NCBI GenBank assembly: GCA_024663395.1 | Contig: JANFAH010000007.1 | Coordinates: 620,001 to 684,000 of the forward strand | Origin: Pisolithus tinctorius | Lineage: Eukaryota > Basidiomycota > Agaricomycetes > Boletales > Pisolithaceae | Reading direction: 5' to 3' | DNA length: 64,000 bases | Shown: positions 46,501 through 57,881 of the stretch, one piece after another | Numbering within the stretch: position 1 is the stretch's first letter | Layout of the letters: each line of letters begins with the position of its first letter | The notes under the pieces: generated by a model | Database searches by the model: none | What the model saw: only the letters and a program-made list of their open reading frames with translations | Told to the model about the DNA's origin: nothing | Program-made: the position numbers and the translations under genes

Positions 46501-48653
46501 TCCATATCTCTCTTCCGTCTTCTCCGCTTGCACGCGCCTGATCAACCTCCTCGGCATATGCAACCCCTCCGATACTGGCCGCCCGAAACACCATTTCGTT
46601 CCTGGTCAACGTTCCTGTCTTATCTGCAAATACGAACTCAACACGCCCGAGATCCTCTACCAGTGAGGAGGTTCTCACAACCGCTGGCGTGTCGCGCACC
46701 TCGTAGTACATGTCAAGGTCGGCACTGATGAGTGCGGCGTGCTGGAGTCTCACAACCTCCGTTGTAACAATGAGAGATATCGGAATCAGGTTATTATAAA
46801 GGATGATAAACGTGAGGATATCTTCCACATTAATATGGGATGGGAACGAAGGAAACTGAAGTGTCAGAATGTTTGCGACGCGGCTTGCGGAATAACTTAC
46901 CTTCGACAAAGGCCTTGGCTACAAAAAATTAGCACGGGGATAGGATCATTGATGAGGTTGCATACCTCGGCCGGTAAATGAGCTGGTCTGGAATAGATAC
47001 CATTGCTGACTCGATAGAAACCACTACGATAGCGAGTGTCGCGATTGTGTCAGTAGACGAAACAAAAATATACACAGAATTTACGGATTGCTCATAGCAC
47101 TTACAGTGTTTATGGAGGCACCGATGGTCGAACCGATCGAAAGTGCAAGGAGAAAGCCAAACAGAAAGATAATATGCACGTTGACCTGCTTTTCCACCGC
47201 TGTGCGCTTAATAGGGGCGGCGCTACCAGGCGAATATTAGCCAAGACCACCATATCTCACTCCAAAGACTCACGTTGCGTTACGCATCAACTTTGTTTCG
47301 TGGCCAGTGAAAACGACTAATCCATAAACCCAGGGCGTATTGCGCAGCTGCGCCCCTCGAAGCAGAAGCTGGTCTGGACCCAGCGGGACCTGCTTTGGCA
47401 TGCCAGCATCCGTCACGAGATCAAGGGTACCCTCATACGTGTACAGTGAATTGTTAGGCTGTTCGGAGCGCAGAGAACCGTGAAGGCGACCGACGAGCGG
47501 GGGAGAGGTAAGAGAAGACGTCTGGGGCGAGGCCTGCTTAATTTTGAGGTTCGTCTCCCTGAACAAGAGTGAGTGACCTGAACAATGGAGAAGGAGGTGC
47601 TACTACGTACCCATCGAGATTGGAGGTCTCGATATAACAGAGACCCTCAGGCTCTGAGGAAGAAATGAGAACAAGGTCGGCGGGAATGAACTCGTCGGAT
47701 TCGACCCTGACAACGTCGCCCACTCGAATGTCCTTCCACATACGCAGGTCAAAATTTAGTGATTCATTCAAGACCTTGGCAACACGTGCGTTGAGTTCGG
47801 AATCGGAACGATGGCGTTTCTGTGGAAGTGTTAAGAGTAATACCAATGGTAACCGAGAAGGTACAAACCATGTCCTCCTGTATTTCTTTAAAGGCAGATG
47901 CAAGAAGCACGACGGCTAACGGCGCGATGGTAGTCCACTGGTTGGTTGGAGAGACACCAGGTATTTGTTGTATACAAGCGGTAAACAAGAAGAACACGTT
48001 TGCATACTTGGAGAATTGTTCTACATAAGGTGTAAGAAAACTGTGAGACGGACTAAGAACTCAAGCCCACCTTTGAGAAACTTTGGGGTGAATGTAACGG
48101 CATTGTACTTGCTTGTCGAAACGAAGTTCGAGCAAAACTCGTCATTCATAATAGGATTGTTGAGGGCAATTATGCGTTCGCCTGAGGGTTGTACCTCCTT
48201 CTCCCAAGGCCATCTCCACTTCCACTTTTGTCTTCTGCGAATCGAAGGTTTCCTCTGTGCTGACGGTGCTCCCGGAAATGACGCGCCGCCCGGAAAAGTA
48301 GCCTGGCTCTCGAAACCCCATCCGTAAGGTTGCCCGGCACTCTGGGTGGATAGCGAGGGGGATGACGAGTCTACCCCAGCGGGTGGGGCAGCTGCACGGG
48401 TGAGAGGAAGTCCGCTTTCCTGTGACTGCATTGGGCGTGGGGTGGTCGCCGGAGACAAGTCCAGAAGGTCATCATCATCGTCAAAGAAGGGATCCATCAA
48501 ACTGGACACGGGTTGGGGCTGAGACTGTGCATTCGCAGATGGTGGATAGGTAGGAGGATGTTGACTACTTGAACCTTGAGCTAGCGAAGCGGACTTGTAA
48601 GCTGCAGGGTTAGCGGTGTTGACCAAGGCGGCGAACGAATCCTCGCTGTTCAT
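43562..48653 (-). CDS. P4-type ATPase phospholipid flippase (Drs2-like)
   Basis: The enzyme flips aminophospholipids to the cytosolic leaflet at the trans-Golgi or plasma membrane and works in vesicle budding. The acidic, Ser/Pro-rich N-terminus ([33 protein letters not shown]) is followed by [20 protein letters not shown], the P4 start signature. Next are [32 protein letters not shown] with the DGET-like actuator area, the phosphorylation site [33 protein letters not shown], and [20 protein letters not shown]. The last membrane segments ([30 protein letters not shown]) precede a basic tail ending in ARPSGY. The domain order matches Drs2. About 14 introns split the gene; it is the longest gene here. 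Confidence 0.92.
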
Positions 48654-48861
48654 GGTAGATTCGACTAGTCCCCTAGGCAGACTACAGTCGAGGTAGATAG
48701 TGTAGGATGCACCTTGGCGACGGGCCTCCTAAATTTGTCTGAGCGCGGACTGCGCAAGTCCTTGCTACTAATACACGCCACCACCTCTCTTGACATAGCA
48801 AGCACCTATTACACAGCCGCCAGTTCACTCTTGGCCTTTCAACGGCGACTTCCTCGACATC

Positions 48862-48948
48862 GGCTTTGTAGTGTAGTGGTTATCACTCGGGATTTTGACT
48901 TGCTAAAGACTCTTTCCCGAAACCCAGGTTCGAACCCTGGCAAAGCCT
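48862..48948 (+). tRNA. tRNA-Gln (UUG) with a 15-nt intron
   Basis: The acceptor arms GGCTTTG (48862-48868) and CAAAGCC (48941-48947) pair perfectly. The D-arm area is TAGTGTAGTGGTTATCAC. The anticodon stem is CGGGA/TCCCG (48888-48892 and 48915-48919) with loop TTTTGA, placing anticodon TTG at 48895-48897. A 15-nt intron at 48899-48913 follows position 37, the standard eukaryotic site. The T-arm CCAGG-TTCGAAC-CCTGG is perfect. It holds the A-box-like and B-box sequences needed for Pol III. Confidence 0.92.
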
Positions 48949-49305
48949 GCCTTTTTGTTGGCCGCGTTTAATCAATGCTATCCGGATCGTGTAATTCACG
49001 AATACTTCTGATACTTACACAGAAATCGAAGTTTCCTTTTACTAATAGTGTATCCGCTTAACATACTCAAATGTTATTCCAAGGAATTTGCAAAGATTGT
49101 AAATAATGCCAATAAAATATAAGCAAGCGCCATTGAAATGAGCGAGCCTCCGATGCTTTGCGGATCGATTTTCAGACCGTACGGCTACATGGGCTTCGAA
49201 CCTTCGAGCTGTTGAGCCACATTTACAAGACCTTGAACCCTGGGATGCGGGTCCTAGTCCACCAGCGCAACCAGCACGCAGACGATAGGAAGTTGATCCA
49301 CCACG
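48949..49305. other. Intergenic between tRNA-Gln and mtr3
   Basis: Apart from the T-run terminator no gene or structured RNA is recognised. A TTCGAACCTTCG string near 49195 recalls a T-arm but has no matching acceptor stem. Confidence 0.45.
48951..48957 (+). terminator. Pol III terminator of tRNA-Gln
   Basis: A run of five T residues (CCTTTTTG) begins a few bases after the tRNA 3' end, the usual Pol III stop signal. Confidence 0.7.
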
Positions 49306-50352
49306 TTACGGCATAGATGCTCTGCTGCTCAACAGTGACTGCGCCATGACAGCGTGTACATCTATGCATCTGCCCTGGCATAGCTCCATACACTGTCGCA
49401 GGGATACAGATATAATCACCGCATTATGTGCCAGTGAAGAAAGAGTCACCTTCAGTGCACCTTGAGCGCTTACCCTCCCTGACTGATATACGTTCGTAAC
49501 CGAAGACAAAGCGGGCATACATGCGAGTATGACCGTGCCATCTGCCGCTGCTACCTCTTTTTCCACAGGGTCCAAACGGATCTCATCCCCGCGTACACTC
49601 TATTGGATCAGTGAGAGTGAAGTGACTATCTCGATCGTCGAACTCACTGCAGAGCATGACGCTACGAGACCCAGCATTTCGATGCCTGCATCAGCCAAAG
49701 CAGTACTTGCCGCGATCGACCCCGAAGCTATGCAGCCCTCAGTCCCGTCATTTTCTATGACGACGATGAAGACGTCGATCGTAGATTTTGGAAATAGTTC
49801 TAGACATATGGACGAAACAATCGATTGATGGACCGCAATGGCAACAGCCCTGTCTTCTGCATCCTTGACAGACCAATCAACCAGCCAGGATGAAAGTCAA
49901 CTGAAATGCGTACTCGAAGCGGGGCCCTCCTTCGTACACAGGAAAAGGGCGCAAACTTGACTTCCACGTTCAGGCGACCCCTTTCACTGTACGTTGTCGT
50001 TTTTGACTGCCGTGGTCCATACCTAGAACGAAGCCAAAGTCAGACTTGGGGAGGTTTTGTGGGGTACGATACACGAACACAGCACATGCGAGCTTTGTAT
50101 TTTCTGTTTCGATGTATGCGGAGCCATTTGCTTGACTTACCAGTCCTGGCTGCAAAACTGAATCGAGGACATCAATCGTCAGTGGGGTGTGATCAGCATA
50201 ACGATGGTCGTACAGATAGGTCGTATGTCCTCCGCCCCTCGATTGCGCATCGCCACCCACCCAAGCCCACCGTCGTCCTCGTCGTCGAACACAGGCGGAA
50301 ACGATTCCTCTGGTCCATTCACGCGTCTCCGGTCGAAAGTGCTCTGTGCCAT
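49306..50352 (-). CDS. Exosome core subunit Mtr3 (EXOSC6-like)
   Basis: Mtr3 is one of the six RNase PH-like ring proteins of the RNA exosome. The start MAQSTFDRRRVNGPEESFPP is followed by MRNRGAEDIRPIFLQPGLVS, NGSAYIETENTKLACAVYGP and RQSKTTTYSERGRLNVEVKF. Next come FIVVIENDGTEGCIASGSIA, STALADAGIEMLGLVASCSA, then RLDPVEKEVAAADGTVILAC and MPALSSVTNVYQSGRVSAQ. The last exon is CMELCQGRCIDVHAVMAQSL. Four or five introns, all GT-AG, restore a continuous RNase PH fold. As in other eukaryotic ring proteins, no phosphorolytic site is expected. Its start lies only 43 bases from the start of the divergent NSRP1-like gene. Confidence 0.9.
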
Positions 50353-50373
50353 CGAGTTGAAAGGGACAGTCTT

Positions 50374-50385
50374 GCTTACGTAAGC
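50374..50385. promoter_or_regulatory. Perfect 12-bp palindrome in a 43-bp divergent promoter
   Basis: GCTTACGTAAGC is a perfect palindrome and lies almost midway between the ATGs at 50352 (minus) and 50396 (plus). Its core TTACGTAA is a known type of bZIP/CREB-ATF binding site. With only 43 bases between start codons it is the obvious candidate to control both genes. Binding is inferred, not shown. Confidence 0.55.
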
Positions 50386-50395
50386 CACCATCCTG

Positions 50396-51635
50396 ATGAA
50401 GTTCTCCCTCACCCTCGCCAACAAGAGCGTCGCGACGAGGCCAGCGGGGACAGCCCCTCCCCTCAAGCCTTTCACATCCCTCGACGACGATGCGCCCACT
50501 GATTCCGCGCCAAATGCAGCAGATAACAAGAACGCTGCTGCGAACAAGAAATTACTGGTGGAGTCCTCCAAGGTAGCCCAGAAGCGCATGGAGAAAGAGC
50601 TACAGCTGGACCCCACAACCTACCAATACGACGAGATTTGGGATAGAATTCAGGAGGTCAAACAGAAACAGAAGGAAGTTAAGGAGGCAGATGCAAAACT
50701 TCGTCGAGTGAGTGTATCCCCTTGCTTTCAATGGTCACTGGCATTCATCACATATCGTACTTAGCCCAAATATATCGAGGGATTGCTAACTTCCGCTGCG
50801 ACTCGCAGACTGGATCGCCTGAGAGCCGAGGAAAAGATGCTGCAGCATGAACGGCAGATGGAGGGAGATGAATTTGCAGACAAGGAATCATTCGTCACGC
50901 AGGCTTACAAGGATCAGATGGCAGAGGTCCGGAAAGCTGAGGAAGAAGAAAGACAACGCGAAGGTGCTGTCTTTAGATCTCTCTTGCACCCTACTTTGAC
51001 TAAATCCAAGCGTAGAGGCCGAGAAGAAGAAAAAGAAGGGGCCAACGACTGGCATGGCTCACTTCTATCGCAAGCTACTCGAAGAGTCTGAGCAACAGCA
51101 TGAAGAGGCTGTTGCAGCTGCGTCTGCACCGAAACGTATCATTGGTCCTCAAGGTCCTAACCTGACGATCACCAAACCACCCGACATGGCGCCCAGGTCA
51201 GACCTTGAATTGGCACGAATAGCTCAAGAACAGGGAAAGGACGTGGAGCTCAATGACGACAACATAATTGTTGACAAACGAGAATTGCTTTCGGCTGGTC
51301 TCAACCTCGCTGCACCGAACACGCGACGCCTAGGGCTACAGCAGTCTCAGCGGAAGGTGGTACAAGATGAAACTGCGCCATCTGTGCACAGGGGTGTTGG
51401 TACAGCTGCGAGCAGAAGAGAGGTCAATGAGCGACGGGCACGGGAGGTTCTTCGACAGATGGAGGAGGAGCGGGAACGGTTATTAAAGGAGAAAACCAAG
51501 GCGGAAGAGGAAGCCACACAGAGGGTGGCACAGAAGAGGAATACAGAGGACGATGTCCAGGATGCGAGGTCGCGGTACTTGGAGAGGAAACGGCGAAGAT
51601 TGGAGGAGGAGCAGGTCGCGCAGGCTCATACCTAG
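50396..51635 (+). CDS. NSRP1/CCDC55-like splicing factor (DUF2040)
   Basis: The protein begins MKFSLTLANKSVATRPAGTA and is followed by the family domain: QLDPTTYQYDEIWDRIQEVK, then RPKYIEGLLTSAATRRLDRL, EKMLQHERQMEGDEFADKES and FVTQAYKDQMAEVRKAEEEE. After an intron comes MAHFYRKLLEESEQQHEEA. The C-terminal third is a charged coiled coil (RAREVLRQMEEERERLLKEK, YLERKRRRLEEEQV). Human NSRP1 is a nuclear-speckle regulator of alternative splicing. Introns are 50709-50764 and about 50966-51022. The downstream glycyl-tRNA synthetase reading frame can begin 76 bases after this stop, a very tight tandem pair. Confidence 0.88.
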
Positions 51636-51711
51636 TAATGTTATGTTAGTATGTCCGGTGTATTACGTCAGTAATAATATTCCTTTTCGTCCAAGATTGA
51701 CTCGGTGGTGG

Positions 51712-54254
51712 ATGTGGCGAGTCAGACTTGCCATATCACTCGCCCATCTCAACATCGGTGCACGCCTCGCCCACACTGCGGCCATGGACAGAGTAAACAG
51801 GACTGCCCATCCATTTGACAAGAGCCGCTTAGAGGCTCTCCTCAATCGCCGATTTTTCTACGCCCCTGCATTCGAAATCTACGGAGGTGTGTTCCCATCT
51901 TCCTTTCCTTTGCACAACTAACCAACAACAATTCCAGGCGTAGCTGGGTTATATGATTACGGTCCCCCTGGGTCCTCCCTTCAAGCCAACATCATCGCTG
52001 AATGGCGTCGACATTTCATCGTAGAAGATCACATGCTTGAGCTCGACACGACGATTATGACGCCTGCGCCGGTTTTCGAGACTTCCGGTCACGTTGCGCG
52101 CTTTGCTGACTGGATGGTGAAGGACGAAAAAACTGGAGATGTCCTTCGCGCCGATCACCTCGTAAAAAACGTTCTCCAGGCGAGACTCGCAGGAGACCTG
52201 GAGGCGAGGGGCTTTGCAGCAGATAAGATCAAGGAAGACGAGAAGAAAAAGAAGAAGAAGATCAAGACAACTGCCGTGCAGTTGCCTGATGAGGTCGTGA
52301 AGGAGTACGAGAGCATCCTCGCTCAGGTGCGTTCTCGTCGTCACTGTGATGACTTGTCATGTTTGACGCGTTCACTATGTCGTGGGGTATTTAGTTAGAC
52401 AACTATTCTGGACCGGAGCTAGGTCAGTTGTGCAGGAGTCACGATATCCGCAATCCGGACACCGGAAACCAAGTCGGAGAACCCCAACAGTTTAATCTTA
52501 TGTTCGCGAGTAGCATCGGTCCCACCGGTCAACACCCTGGGTAAGGTCTTGCGACTTCCTCCTTTCACTTTGTCGTTAACGTTTCCGCCTCAGCTTTCTC
52601 CGCCCGGAAACTGCACAGGGTCACTTCCTCAACTTTTCGCGCTTGCTTGAGTTCAACAACGGCCGGATTCCTTTTGCATCCGCCCAGATTGGGAAATCAT
52701 TCAGGAATGAAATCTCTCCGCGTGCCGGTCTCCTTCGCGTGCGCGAATTCACTATGGGCGAGATCGAGCATTACGTCGATCCTGAGAACAAAAGCCATGT
52801 TCGATTCGCTGAAGTCCGCCACATCGTACTCCCTCTTCTCAATCGCTTCGTACAAGAGTCCGGGTCCACGCAAGTAACCAAAATGTCCATCGGTGCAGCA
52901 GTCGACAAGGGCATCGTGGCTAACGAAACTCTAGGCTACTTCCTTGCCCGTATCCACCTCTTTCTGCTCAAGATTGGAGTCGATCCACGGAGACTGAGAT
53001 TCAGGCAACACATGGCGAACGAAATGGCGCACTATGCAACGGATTGCTGGGATGCCGAAATCCAGAATTCATCCGGCTGGACGGAGTGTGTCGGCTGTGC
53101 CGACCGTGCTGCTTACGATCTTTCAGTCCATTCGGCACGCACTGGGCATCCACTAGTCGTCCGCCAGGCCCTCAAAGAGCCAATAGTCACTGAACGAGAG
53201 GTACCCGAGTTCAACAAAAAGGTTCTTGGAAAGACGCTGGGCCGGGATGCTGGCCTGGTGCAGCGTGTTGTTGGGGAGATGAGTCAAGAAGAACTCGTCA
53301 GGTTAAAAGGAGAGTTATCCCAGGGGTAAGTCCCACCGGTGAACCGCATTTCTCGTAATTTGATATGCCATTCTTTTTCGTCCATGGACAGGTCCGCGAC
53401 AATATATGCAGACGAGAAACAAATCGCTCTCACGCCTGAGCTACTTACCATAGAACGAAAGACATTCAAACAATCTAGTGAGTTTTATCTCGTCTTTCTC
53501 CCGACAAATCTCAACGAACTGTTCAAGTCCGTGAATTCATTCCAAATGTGATCGAACCCTCGTTCGGCTTTGGGCGGATTTTATATTCGCTGCTGGAACA
53601 TTCTTTTTGGTGCAGGGAGCAGGATGTCGAGCGTGGTGTGAGTGCTCACACTTTGTTCTCTCCGCGATGTACAACGTATATACAGGTCCTCTCGCTGCCC
53701 CCGCTCGTTGCGCCAACAAAAGTCCTCATAGTACCTCTGAGTGCGAAAGAAGAATTTGACCCGCTTATCGAGGAAGTCTGTGCGTACTTTTTTTAACTTC
53801 GATTTCGAACTTGCGTTCACAATGTAATTAGCTATGAAACTCCGCAGATGTGGTATATTCTCCCGCGTCGATGATTCGAATACGTCGATCGGCAAACGGT
53901 ATGCTCGTAATGATGAGCTTGGCACGCCGTATGGTGTCACGCTCGATTTTGCTTGTGCGTGGCCTTTACTGAATGAACGCACACCTATCTAATAGTAATA
54001 CATTTAGCGCTTCAAAATCGGACGATGACACTCCGGTAAGTCATACATGGATTTTCTCCGTTACAAAGAACGGGACGCACAGCGCTAACATTCTACTCCT
54101 TTACGATGACAGTGAACGCGACACTACCGACCAACTCATAGGTTCTATCGATGACGTCATTTCCGTAATAATGGGATTGGTCCATGGAGCGCTCACTTGG
54201 GAAGATGCATGCACGCGCCTTAAGGCATACGGCGGTGTGCAAGCTATCGAGTAG
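51712..54254 (+). CDS. grs1: Glycyl-tRNA synthetase, with in-frame mitochondrial leader
   Basis: This class II synthetase charges tRNA-Gly. The cytosolic start is at 51784 ([20 protein letters not shown]). An in-frame ATG at 51712 adds 24 residues ([20 protein letters not shown] and HTAA), with Arg but no acidic residues, as in mitochondrial leaders. Core blocks are [40 protein letters not shown], the Lys-rich insert [32 protein letters not shown], motif 2 [20 protein letters not shown] with [31 protein letters not shown], and motif 3 [20 protein letters not shown]. The anticodon-binding part has [20 protein letters not shown] and [18 protein letters not shown]. About eight introns, catalytic motifs intact. 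Confidence 0.93.
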
Positions 54255-55210
54255 ACTCATGTATATGGTCTCCGGTCTGAGGTGCATCTATTTCAGTCTG
54301 TAACGTAGGTCATTGTCTACTGAGTACAGGTAAAGCTCGGAACATCGTAGACTCGCAGATACCAGAAACGCAAGAGTTGGACAGCATTGCAAATGAAGTG
54401 TGCCAATCTGGAAAAGTCGATAGTTTCTGTGACTTCAGCCGTGATTAAGCTACTTTGCGCTGGATCGCCTAGGTTTTTGGACGGGCACAAACAAACCTGC
54501 GAAGAGGGGCTGCAACCCGCTTTAAATGGATAAAACGTCATGGAAGCACTAGAGGTAACAAAGAAGCAGACAGACTGTGGAGCTGAGGGAGTGAATAAAC
54601 GATCTCTAGGTTCATTAGCTCACTGGGCCGTGAACCTTACACACAAAGGACCAAGATTAACCTGGACAAAACGATACCTTGTTTTGTGGCGGCTTTGTGT
54701 TGTATGATGTAATGCCATATGACGAAAGAATCTCCGTCCGAGTTGATCGATCATCTCCAGTTAGGACTAATATTTCAAAGTCACTCGAAAGAATCAACCT
54801 GCGGAAGAAAGCATCGTGCTCCTGTTTTCATCTTGGCAGTGCTTCTTCGGGTAAAGTGACAGCTGGCATGAATATAATTGGACACTGTTGCGCTGACAGA
54901 ATGCACTACACACTCCGAAGTCTGGAGTGTCTAACGCTTTCTGTACAACGGGGAAGGATTCTATGGTGTTCTGGTTTCCCCCCTGTCTATTCATGCACAA
55001 TTTCGACTGCATTTCGCCACGGCAGTCCAGTGAAAGTTGGTAGTGGTGGTACTCATAGTAGCCCGGCGGAACAGTTCTCCGGATGAAGTAAGACACATCT
55101 CAGTATTTCAAAGACTCGTGAAAGTACGGACGATTTCCATCTTTGTTACAAACAATCCATCGGAGACATACATTTACAAACCACCATTGCGGTGACCTAC
55201 TCCGAAGTAT
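54255..55210. other. Convergent intergenic region, no gene recognised
   Basis: It lies between the end of the glycyl-tRNA synthetase gene and the end of the thaumatin-like gene. Minus-strand open pieces (for example 54794-55096) carry no known motif and are probably chance. Confidence 0.4.
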
Positions 55211-56529
55211 TCAAGGGCAAAAAGTGACCGTATACACTGCATTCTTGCTTGCAGGGCATGTAAACAAGGCAGTGCTATCATCAAAGGCATAACAATATGC
55301 ATTTGGACAATTCGACTCTACATAGAAGTCAGTTCACCACCAGAGAATGTAAAAACAACCAATTACTTACTGAAATAACTGTAATAGGCCACACCAGAAG
55401 AGGGACAGGTTTGTGGGGTGTCGTACTCCCCCGTACAACAGTTGGGCGAGTTGGCTGCATAGCAAGCATGGAGTTGATTGGCTCAGGTGGAACAGTAAAG
55501 GGAAGCGCTCTAGCATTACTTACACGGGTTTCCATCAAGATTTGCCTCGCAAGCGCTTTTACAGCCAACAGGGAAACCTGTCGAATCGAACGGGCCTTTG
55601 AGAGGTGCAGGGCCTACAGTACATTATTTTTAGCCCTTCATTTACAAAAAAACATTAACACATTTATGAACAGTTTAGTCCGAGATCAACCGGGCAGTTT
55701 GCGACTGGACAACCAACGTTGTTGGTAATACTCATTGGCAGATTGTAGCCATCCACAAGGGACACTGAAACAAGGAATGGAAATGATGGTTGTTCACTGG
55801 ATTGTGTGCATGAGGCGAGGAAATACAGACCGTCATAGTAGTCCAAGCCGCCACTCTGGTTAAGGCTAAATTCCGCGAGAGTAGCAGGTGGTACGCCCTA
55901 ATGAGGTAATGTAAGGAAGGGTCATCAAGGAAGGGATATGCAGTGATGGCTCCTCACGGTACCGGTGCTTGGGTCACATTCCAAGCCGCCGTTGCACCCA
56001 CCGTCGAGGCACGAGTTAGGGCCCGGGTTAGTGCTAAAGTTGCAGTCACGACGCCCCTGGAAGTAGATCAGGCTGCAGTCTCTAATGGGTGCGATATTGT
56101 GTACGAACCCAAATCCTGCCCGCTTGCCAGTTGTCAGGGACCTGCAAAAGATGGGTCAAGAAATGAAGGAAAGGGGCGGTAAACCTGTATTCACAGAAAA
56201 GGTCACGGATGTATAAGGGGGAGCTTCCCATCTAGCAAACCACGGATCAGACATCAGTAGAAGTCGGCAAAAGAGTACTACGGACCCTGTCGAATAGGAT
56301 GGACGTGTTCCAGTCCCTGTGAACATCTATTACAATTAATCAGTAAGGACAAGCACATGGTATAATGCCAAGGTACCGCAGGCCTGTGTACGAGTTGTCA
56401 ACAGTGGCCGTGAAGGGTCGGAGGAGCAACTCACCACATAGTGAAGGGGCAGTGATTGTACACTGTCATAGTACGCGCCAGTGCGCCAGGTACAAGAGTG
56501 AGTAAGGCTGCCAAAATCAAGGTTGACAT
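55211..56529 (-). CDS. Secreted thaumatin-like protein
   Basis: Thaumatin-like proteins of mushrooms are secreted, often beta-1,3-glucan-binding or glucanase proteins of the cell wall. The signal peptide is MSTLILAALLTLVPGALA. The mature start is RTMTVYNHCPFTMWPAMFTG, then WEAPPYTSVTFSVPDNWQAG, RIWGRRDCNFSTNPG, CLDGGCNGGLECDPSTGTGV, PPATLAEFSLNQSGGLDYYD, VSLVDGYNLPMSITNN, CPVANCPVDLGLNC, KGPFDSTGFPVGCKSACEAN and SPNCCTGEYDTPQTCPSSGV. The end is STALFTCPASKNAVYTVTFC then P. The REDDD-type residues and the cysteine framework are largely visible. The coding part is cut by about eight to ten introns into very short exons; some borders are provisional. One extra Cys occurs in NAYCYAFDD where relatives usually have Ala or Tyr. 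Confidence 0.87.
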
Positions 56530-57881
56530 ATTTGAATGTATGAGAAGCGAGGGGTCGAATTGATATTGAATCCTGGAAGGCGCCCCTACACTTTGTTCCT
56601 CTTATACACGGTCCGGGGGGACCATGGTGCGCTATTTCCGACAAAGTGTACATCTGATGAGGAGCTGGTACCCCGTGTCCTCGCGATGCTTGTCACCCGG
56701 GCAATGGAGCGTGTAATAATAGCAACGTATTGCACACATCAAGGGGGGACTTCATAGGGCAATGGCATTCCAGTGTTCAGTCAGCTATACAAATACTTAG
56801 AAATGTTGACAGACGTACCGCGTGGTTTCTGCAGGGTAGGGAACAAGACAGTTTACCGATGGGAATGCAGCGGACCGCCCCCCCCACAACGGCATGGAGA
56901 AGAAAAAGGAAGAGTCCTGGTAGGATATCCCTGCAATAGCCATCGAATGCCTGTGTACGGGTAGCTCCTGGTAGCCTCATAACGAGATACGTTCCAAAAC
57001 TTGGGATTCCGTCGACTTGGGCATCGCCGGAGTTAGAATGCTGAAGATGGCTTCAGTCTACTTCAGCGCACCAGGAACTATGAATGCATATAAAGTAAAT
57101 ACAACACCTGGAAGACGGAAAAATAATTACTATCGAGAACTTTAAGGTTGGTGGGAGATGCGGAGTCATTGCCGTGTCGTTGGTGTCACGTTTGGTGTCA
57201 ATGAACATGGTGGGTGATGAATCAATGACGGTGAGAGTAAAGCGCTTAGCAGTACCCCTCGAATAACAGAACCCGTTCTGGTTTCGTGATTTAGGGGGTA
57301 CTATAGGCGCGAGAGTGCTTAGTGGTGATTGGTATCATGGAGTGAGGATGCACCGACGTGGTGGCTGTGCTTAGATGAGCTTCACTCATATATCTCGTGG
57401 CCAGAGCAGCTAGCGTCTTAATTTCTTCAGGTTTTGGACTCTACGGATTCGACTGCAGGACACCATTCACCGCTCCGTTCTCATGCTCAAAAATGACACC
57501 CTCCCGGATCGTATGATCGCGTTCACTCGCGAAAGAACACTTTTCTCAAGCTGAAGTTCAAACCAGAATCTGATCATCTGGCACAGTTGGTTTCAGCATA
57601 TTTTCATCACTCAAAGTACACAATTTCCCTCACTGAGACAGGGGCGCCACAGTCAGTTCACCTCAATGTTCGTCGGCGTTGGCATCACTGGGACCATCAC
57701 ATCGTTGGCCGGCATTCCACAGCATGGCTACCGAGGCCATCGTCATCGTTGCACCGCTGGCGCCATAATCACCTGTCACAGTGGCAATCTTAGTCAATGT
57801 CATCGTCACACAGCTACCCCAGTCATCACTGCAGTGTCTAGCAGTTGTGAGTGCTTACCCGCATCTCATCGTCGTCCCAGT
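56530..57881. other. Intergenic region, no gene recognised
   Basis: It contains the upstream region of the thaumatin-like gene. At 57590-57840 a run of CATCG/CATCAC-rich sequence produces His- and Arg-rich open frames on the plus strand, which I take as compositional artefacts. Nothing else is supported. Confidence 0.4.

Noticed and set aside
49190..49280. Possible second tRNA (TTCGAACCTTCG string)
   Set aside because: No pairing acceptor stem, D-arm or anticodon stem was found around it.
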